A stretch of DNA of 9,058 nt. Source: Actinomycetes bacterium (GTDB lineage Bacteria > Actinomycetota > Acidimicrobiia > Acidimicrobiales > Microtrichaceae). Positions 5,869-9,058 of the stretch are shown here, piece after piece. Both the position numbers and the translations under genes were made by a program. The notes under the pieces were generated by a model. It did no database searches. It was not told where the DNA came from and saw only the letters and a program-made list of their open reading frames with translations. Within the stretch, counting starts at the first letter, position 1; every line of letters begins with the position of its first letter. Where the stretch lies: contig JAFAFZ010000426.1 in NCBI GenBank assembly GCA_023423215.1, positions 1-9,058 of the forward strand, in the 5' to 3' direction.

Positions 5869-5890
5869 GGCGCCGTCGGCCGACGGTGCC
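5869..5890. promoter_or_regulatory. 22-bp dyad upstream of nfu; operator or 5'-leader hairpin
   Basis: Bases 5869-5890 form an almost perfect palindrome centred on GGCC: every position pairs, with one G-T pair (5872/5887). The inner 14 bases are a perfect palindrome. As RNA it gives a 9-bp stem with a GGCC tetraloop, ending ten bases before the GGGAG ribosome binding site of nfu. It could be a repressor site or a leader hairpin affecting translation. If nfu started at the GTG at 5859 instead, it would be coding. Confidence 0.35.
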
Positions 5891-5909
5891 CGGGACGACG
5901 GGAGTCGAC

Positions 5910-6170
5910 GTGCAGGTCCAGGTGGAAGAGGTCATCGAGATCATCCGGCCGGCCATCCAGGCCGACGGCGGTGACATCTCCCTGGTCGAGGTGGACCAGG
6001 ACTCCGGCGTGGTGACGGTCGAGCTGCACGGTGCCTGCGTGTCCTGCCCCGCCTCGACCGTGACGATGAAGGCCGGGATCGAACGCATCATGAAGGATCG
6101 CGTGCCCGGCGTGACCGCCGTCGTGCAGCCCGGCGAGGGCGCCGAGCTCGGGACCGCTGTCAGCCTCTGA
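5910..6170 (+). CDS. NifU C-terminal domain (Nfu-type) Fe-S cluster scaffold/carrier
   Basis: Encodes 86 residues consisting of a single Nfu domain: EEVIEIIRPAIQADGGDISL near the N-terminus, then VVTVELHGACVSCPAS with the C-x-x-C pair that binds a bridging cluster between two subunits, then TMKAGIERIM and VPGVTAVV. Such stand-alone proteins accept and deliver Fe-S clusters to apoproteins in the cytosol. The GTG at 5910 was chosen because GGGAG (5900-5904) stands five bases before it and the domain begins there. Earlier in-frame GTGs at 5823 and 5859 would add an Arg/Pro-rich stretch (TRRRRPTVPG) and cross the 22-bp dyad. No other suf/isc genes are in the window. It converges on zur with 15 bases between. 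The domain call is firm; the exact start is less so. Confidence 0.88.
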   Translation: MQVQVEEVIEIIRPAIQADGGDISLVEVDQDSGVVTVELHGACVSCPASTVTMKAGIERIMKDRVPGVTAVVQPGEGAELGTAVSL

Positions 6171-6182
6171 TCCCGTCGGATC
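6169..6182. terminator. Short hairpin between nfu and zur gene ends
   Basis: GATCC-CGTC-GGATC is a perfect 5-bp stem with a 4-base loop filling most of the 15-bp convergent gap and overlapping the nfu stop. It has no T-run. It is a possible shared terminator, weakly supported. Confidence 0.25.
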
Positions 6183-6185
6183 CGC

Positions 6186-6635
6186 TCAGGCGCAGGTCGC
6201 GCAGCGGCCGAGCACGTCGAGCCGGTGGTGCTCGGCGGTGAACCCGAGCGAGGTCGCGGCACGGTCCAGCGCCGCGGTCATGGCCCGTTCGACGTCGTCG
6301 CTGAGCGTGACGTCGTCCACCCGCCCGCAGTGGGTGCACACCAGGTGGTGGTGGTGCGAGGTCAGGTCCTCGGCCAGCTCGAAGTGGCTGTACTCGTCGC
6401 CCGACACGAGGCGGTGCACGACGCCCGCGGAGATCAGCTCGGTCAGGTTGCGGTAGGCGCTGCTCTGGGCCAGCGACGGGTCCTGCTCGAGGATCTGGGG
6501 AATCGTGAGCGGCCGCTCCGAGTTCGCCAGCACGTCGATGACCGAGCGTCGCGACGAGGTGTAGCGCAGCCCGTTCGAGCGCAGGCGCTGCGCGACGGTG
6601 GTGTGCAGGTCCAGCTCGGTGTGGGCGACGGGCAT
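6186..6635 (-). CDS. zur: Fur-family metalloregulator, probably zinc uptake repressor Zur
   Basis: Encodes 149 residues from the ATG at 6635. The N-terminal winged helix (about 10-78) includes the recognition region QSSAYRNLTELISAGVV. The dimerisation half carries YSHFEL (82-87) and a run of four histidines, 94-97, before LVCTHCG. The structural zinc site is Cys100/Cys103 plus Cys145/Cys148 in the C-terminal RCATCA. Zur rather than Fur is inferred from its position, divergent from a zinc-type ABC uptake system. With zinc bound it would repress znuA and perhaps itself. An ATG three codons upstream (6644) is possible. A TACGAT -10 box overlaps it, so a transcript from that promoter would start near 6635 and use the later ATG. 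The gene is convergent with nfu. Fur family is certain; metal specificity is a contextual inference. Confidence 0.85.
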   Translation of the reverse strand: MPVAHTELDLHTTVAQRLRSNGLRYTSSRRSVIDVLANSERPLTIPQILEQDPSLAQSSAYRNLTELISAGVVHRLVSGDEYSHFELAEDLTSHHHHLVCTHCGRVDDVTLSDDVERAMTAALDRAATSLGFTAEHHRLDVLGRCATCA

Positions 6636-6653
6636 GCCGGTCATCGTACCGGC
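6636..6653. promoter_or_regulatory. Inverted repeat over the zur promoter; candidate autoregulatory site
   Basis: GCCGGT-CATCGT-ACCGGC has perfect 6-bp arms and a 6-base spacer. It starts immediately upstream of the zur ATG at 6635 and contains the TACGAT -10 box in its right half. It does not look like the AT-rich palindromes known for Zur in other actinobacteria, so the binding protein is unknown. Confidence 0.35.
6643..6648 (-). promoter_or_regulatory. Candidate -10 box of zur
   Basis: TACGAT on the minus strand fits TAnnnT and ends seven bases before the ATG at 6635, again predicting a leaderless message. A second good -10-like sequence on the same strand, TAGAAT at 6740-6735, would give a leader of about 90 bases. 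Confidence 0.35.
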
Positions 6654-6685
6654 GAACCGAGAAAGTGGGAACGCATGAGAACCGG

Positions 6686-6697
6686 GGGAGCGCTCCC
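6686..6697. promoter_or_regulatory. Perfect 12-bp palindrome GGGAGCGCTCCC in the zur-znuA spacer
   Basis: The sequence is fully self-complementary. It equals the inner 12 bases of the operator described for the LacI-family cellobiose regulators CebR (Streptomyces) and CelR (Thermobifida), whose consensus is TGGGAGCGCTCCCA. Here the flanking bases are G on both sides, so the outer T/A pair is absent. No sugar gene is nearby. It may bind a LacI-family protein of this organism or be coincidental. Confidence 0.4.
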
Positions 6698-6738
6698 GAC
6701 GTGATCGCCAAAGGTGGAAGCGGGAACCAGTCTCATTC

Positions 6739-6744
6739 TAAGGT
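6739..6744 (+). promoter_or_regulatory. Candidate -10 box of znuA
   Basis: TAAGGT ends seven bases before the ATG at 6752, in the most AT-rich patch of the spacer. GGAACC (6723-6728) and GGTTACC (6742-6748) flank and overlap it as loose inverted arms, which could form part of a repressor site. No -35 box and no ribosome binding site are evident. Confidence 0.35.
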
Positions 6745-6751
6745 TACCGTC

Positions 6752-7858
6752 ATGGCACACCAGACCTCCCGCCCTCGGAGCTCCCACCCGCGCACGTCCC
6801 ACTCGCGGACGTCCGGCTCGTGGCGCGCGGTCCCGATCGCCCTGCTGGCCGCGACGGCGTTGGCCCTCGCCGGCTGCAGCAGCTCTGACGACGGAGCGAC
6901 CGGCACCTCGGCCGGCTCGTCGCCGGTGCTGGCGACGACGTCGATCTGGGCCGACGTCACCCGGCACGTCGCGTGCGACGAGGTCGAGGTCGCGTCGCTC
7001 ATCCCCCGTGGGGCCGACGCCCACGAGTTCGCGCCCTCGGTGCAGGACGCGGACGCGCTGCGCAGCGCGGAGCTGGTGGTGGCGAACGGCCTCGGGCTCG
7101 AGGAGGGTCTGCACGACGCGCTCGACACCGCTTCGTCGGACGGCGTCACGGTGCTCGAGGTCGGTCCCGACCTGCAGCCGCTCGCCGCGGACGGTCACGC
7201 CGCGGACGACGAGCACGGGGGCAAGGACGAGCACGCCGACGAGGGCGAGCACGCCGACGAGGGAGAGCACGCGGACGAGGAGCACGACCACGGTGACGAG
7301 GACCCGCACGTGTGGATGGACCCGGAGCGCGTCGCCGACGCGGTGCCGCTGATCGCCGCAGCGCTGGCCGAGGTCGACGACCTGGGCGTGCCGGCGGACC
7401 GGCTCGAGGCCTGTGCCGAGGAGTACGCCGCGTCGCTGCGCGAGCTGTCGGCGGACATGGAGCAGACGCTGGCGGTCGTCGCGGAGCCGCAGCGCCGCCT
7501 GGTGACCAACCACGAGGCGCTCGGCTACTTCGCCGACCGGTTCGACTTCACGGTCGTCGGCGCAGCCGTGCCCTCGACCAGCTCGCTCGGTGAGTCGAAC
7601 CCGCGTGAGCTCGACGAGCTCGCGGCGACGATGCGCGAGGAGGGCGTGCGAGCGGTGTTCGCCGAGACGACGAGCCCGACCGACCTGGCGGACGCGCTCG
7701 CCGACCAGGTCGGCGGCGACGTGCAGGTGGTCGAGCTGTACACCGAATCGCTCGGCGACGAGGGCAGCGGCGCGTCGACCTACGTCGAGATGATGACGAC
7801 CGACGCGGCCCGGGTCGCCGAGGCGCTGGGCACGGGGACCCCGGGCGCGGGGCAGTAG
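6752..7858 (+). CDS. znuA: Zinc ABC transporter substrate-binding lipoprotein (ZnuA/AztC-type)
   Basis: Encodes 368 residues. A Ser/Arg/His-rich n-region (1-25) leads into a hydrophobic segment and lipobox LALA-GC with Cys42 as lipidation site, so the protein is anchored outside the membrane. The body is a cluster A-I metal-binding protein: VLATTSIWADV (59-69), metal ligand His91 in GADAHEFAPS, His186 in DPHVWMDP, His254 in NHEALGYF, and the AETTSP turn (304-309). Between the first two ligands is a His/Asp/Glu-rich loop (149-182), typical of zinc members and thought to collect zinc. It contains three near-perfect EHADEG repeats. The fourth ligand region reads YTESLG, so Glu332 stands where relatives usually have Asp. 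The ATG at 6752 lies seven bases after a -10-like box. The permease gene begins nine bases after the stop. Probable repression by the divergent Zur is inferred from context. Confidence 0.9.
   Translation: MAHQTSRPRSSHPRTSHSRTSGSWRAVPIALLAATALALAGCSSSDDGATGTSAGSSPVLATTSIWADVTRHVACDEVEVASLIPRGADAHEFAPSVQDADALRSAELVVANGLGLEEGLHDALDTASSDGVTVLEVGPDLQPLAADGHAADDEHGGKDEHADEGEHADEGEHADEEHDHGDEDPHVWMDPERVADAVPLIAAALAEVDDLGVPADRLEACAEEYAASLRELSADMEQTLAVVAEPQRRLVTNHEALGYFADRFDFTVVGAAVPSTSSLGESNPRELDELAATMREEGVRAVFAETTSPTDLADALADQVGGDVQVVELYTESLGDEGSGASTYVEMMTTDAARVAEALGTGTPGAGQ
7229..7282 (+). repeat. Three tandem 18-bp units coding EHADEG in the ZnuA metal loop
   Basis: Codons 160-177 of znuA repeat as EHADEG, EHADEG, EHADEE. 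The units differ only at a few third positions and the final codon. Such in-frame repeats change length easily by slippage, varying the number of histidines. Confidence 0.8.
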
Positions 7859-7867
7859 CGTCACGCC

Positions 7868-8755
7868 GTGCTCCCGCTGGTCGCGACGACACCCGTCGAA
7901 TGGCTGATCGATCCCTTCACGGGGTCGGTGACCATGCAGCGCGCGCTCGCCGCCGGGACCCTCGCCGCCGTCGCGTGCGGCCTGGTGGGGACGTGGGTGG
8001 TGCTGCGTGGCATGACCTTCATCGGCGACGCACTGGCCCACGGCGTCCTGCCCGGGCTCGCGATCGCGACCATCGTCGGCTTCAACCCGACGATCGGCGC
8101 GCTGGCGAGCGCCGGGGTGATGATCGGCGGCATCACCGTGATCGGCCGGCGATCGCGGCTGGCCGAGGACACCGCGATCGGCCTGCTCTTCGTCGGCATG
8201 CTCGCGCTCGGCGTCCTGATCGTCAGCCGCAGCCGCTCCTTCGCCGGCGACCTGACCGGGTTCCTCTTCGGCGGCATCACCAGCATCACGAGCGGCGACC
8301 TGGTGCTGGGAGCCGTCGTGGCCGTCGGCGCGCTCGTCGCCGTCGTGGTGGGCTACCGCGCGTTCCTGGTGCTGTGCTTCAACGCGTCCTCGGCCAAGTT
8401 GCTCGGCCTGCGCCCCGGGTTGACGCACGCCGTGCTCCTGCTGCTGGTCACCTTCACCGTCGTCGCCAGCTTCAAGACCGTCGGCAGCCTGCTCGTCTTC
8501 GCCCTCATCACCGCGCCGTCGGCCGCTGCCGTCCAGTTGGTGCGCCGTGTGCCGTGGGTGCTGGTGACCTCGGTCGTGCTGGCCGAGGTGTCGGTCGTCG
8601 CCGGCCTGCTGCTCGCCTGGCACGCGCGGCTCGCGGCCGGCGCGGCCATGGCGACCTGCGCGGTGGCGATCTTCCTGGTCGCACTGGTGGTGTCCGAGGT
8701 GCAGCGGGCGATCCGGGGTCGACGGTCGTCCCGCGCGGCGGTCGCCGCACCCTGA
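7868..8755 (+). CDS. Metal (zinc) ABC transporter permease, AztB/ZnuB family
   Basis: Encodes 295 residues with about seven to eight hydrophobic helices. Family landmarks: EWLIDPF (11-17) near the N-terminus, VGTWVVLRGMTFIGDALAHG (40-59) followed by VLPG, DTAIGLLFVGMLALGV (101-116), DLTGFLFG (128-135), AKLLGLRPGL (176-185), and VGSLLVFALITAPSAAA (205-221). The combination matches the AztB branch of the ABC-3 permeases better than classical ZnuB. It would form the membrane channel for zinc handed over by the upstream lipoprotein. The GTG at 7868 begins nine bases after the znuA stop with no clear ribosome binding site, so translational coupling is likely. An internal ATG at 7934 is an alternative, but would remove the EWLIDPF motif. 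No ATPase gene lies before or after it. Family is firm; zinc specificity is inferred from neighbours. Confidence 0.9.
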   Translation: MLPLVATTPVEWLIDPFTGSVTMQRALAAGTLAAVACGLVGTWVVLRGMTFIGDALAHGVLPGLAIATIVGFNPTIGALASAGVMIGGITVIGRRSRLAEDTAIGLLFVGMLALGVLIVSRSRSFAGDLTGFLFGGITSITSGDLVLGAVVAVGALVAVVVGYRAFLVLCFNASSAKLLGLRPGLTHAVLLLLVTFTVVASFKTVGSLLVFALITAPSAAAVQLVRRVPWVLVTSVVLAEVSVVAGLLLAWHARLAAGAAMATCAVAIFLVALVVSEVQRAIRGRRSSRAAVAAP

Positions 8756-8772
8756 TGGGCACGCTCGGCTGA
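8755..8772 (+). other. Five-codon ORF bridging the permease stop and the kinase start
   Basis: The permease ends TGA at 8753-8755 and its last A begins an ATG. That frame reads MGTLG and stops at TGA 8770-8772, whose last A begins the kinase ATG. Both junctions are therefore TGATG. Such an arrangement could relay terminating ribosomes to the kinase start. Whether it is translated is unknown. Confidence 0.3.
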
Positions 8773-9058
8773 TGGACACGTCGCCGCCCGTCGTCGTCGG
8801 CCTGCCGACGCGGTTGCGGCTCGTCGAGCTGCTGTCGGCCGGCTCGACCGCCACGGTGTGGCGAGCCCGGGACCGGCGCGACGGTGTGGACGTGGCCGTG
8901 AAGCTGGTGGCGCCCCGCCCCGGCGTCGACCCGCAGCTGCAGCTCGAGCGGTCAGAGCGCGAGGGGCGGTCGCTCGCGCGGCTGCGTGGGGTGCCCGGCG
9001 TGCTCGCCCTGCGGGAGCTGGGCGTCGCCGCGGACGGCACGACGTGGCTGGTCAGCGA
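8772..9058 (+). CDS. Serine/threonine protein kinase, N-terminal part (runs off the window)
   Basis: The first 95 residues of a Hanks-type kinase are visible. The glycine-rich loop reads LLSAGSTATVWRARD, with only one of the three usual glycines kept. The invariant lysine is in VAVKLV, and the alpha-C helix glutamate is probably in SEREGRSLARL. The following strands LALRELGVAADGTTWLVS match the start of the lobe hinge. The catalytic loop and any transmembrane or sensor part are beyond the edge. The ATG at 8772 overlaps the stop of a 5-codon ORF that itself overlaps the permease stop, so it is probably cotranscribed with the zinc genes. There is no ribosome binding site of usual strength. Kinase family is well supported; activity cannot be judged with the weakened glycine loop. 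Confidence 0.82.
   Translation, partial: MDTSPPVVVGLPTRLRLVELLSAGSTATVWRARDRRDGVDVAVKLVAPRPGVDPQLQLERSEREGRSLARLRGVPGVLALRELGVAADGTTWLVS

Noticed and set aside
6675..6704. Nine-residue leader ORF (ATG ... TGA) before znuA
   Set aside because: No ribosome binding site, no metal-related residues, and it would be upstream of the predicted znuA transcript start.
6722..6748. Classical AT-rich Zur box at the znuA promoter
   Set aside because: Only loose GGAACC/GGTTACC arms are present; the AT-rich core does not form the palindrome expected for known Zur sites.
6641..9040. 799-codon open frame on the minus strand opposite znuA, the permease and the kinase
   Set aside because: It is low-complexity (Asp/Gly/Arg/His-rich), antisense to three well-supported genes, and explained by high GC leaving few stops.

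Overview
The window is gene-dense, very GC-rich DNA (about 70% G+C by eye, with G or C at most third codon positions). It looks like an actinomycetal chromosome. Supporting signs are GTG starts, TAnnnT-type -10 boxes lying 6-10 bases before several start codons (probable leaderless or near-leaderless transcripts), a MurA with Asp in place of the catalytic Cys, and an AztB-like metal permease. I cannot place the organism below phylum; a non-model lineage (Acidimicrobiia or Nitriliruptoria-like) would fit. There is no phage, transposon, CRISPR array or rRNA/tRNA gene.

Layout. (1) 1-770: a 5'-truncated yaaA (DUF328 peroxide-stress protein). (2) 771-1286: the only long stretch without an intact gene. 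It holds a strong 20-bp hairpin with an all-pyrimidine, C-rich loop (893-953) and a frameshifted minus-strand relic of an NTF2-like protein C-terminus (about 1012-1208). (3) 1287-2637: a two-gene plus-strand unit, a protein with a C-terminal J domain followed by a TEX30/KANSL3-like alpha/beta hydrolase. (4) 2626-4227, minus: an MFS transporter with an unusual soluble N-terminal extension, overlapping the hydrolase tail to tail. (5) 4273-5526: murA, divergent from the MFS gene over 45 bp, with an inverted repeat covering its predicted -10 box and start codon. (6) 5569-5799, minus: a small single-pass membrane protein. (7) 5910-6170: a stand-alone Nfu/NifU C-terminal Fe-S scaffold. (8) 6186-6635, minus: a Fur-family regulator, probably Zur. 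(9) 6752-8755: a metal-binding lipoprotein (ZnuA) and a permease (AztB/ZnuB type), divergent from zur. (10) 8772-end: the N-terminus of a Ser/Thr protein kinase.

The clearest functional unit is the zinc locus. The regulator and the uptake genes face away from each other across 107-116 bp. That spacer carries a GCCGGT-N6-ACCGGC inverted repeat over the zur start and a perfect 12-bp palindrome matching the core of the CebR/CelR (LacI-family) operator. The ATPase normally found beside the binding protein and permease is absent, so it must be encoded elsewhere if the transporter works. I found no clearly new multi-gene system. The best leads are the C-rich-loop hairpin, the ATPase-less zinc operon with its odd control region, and the operator-like dyads at gene starts.
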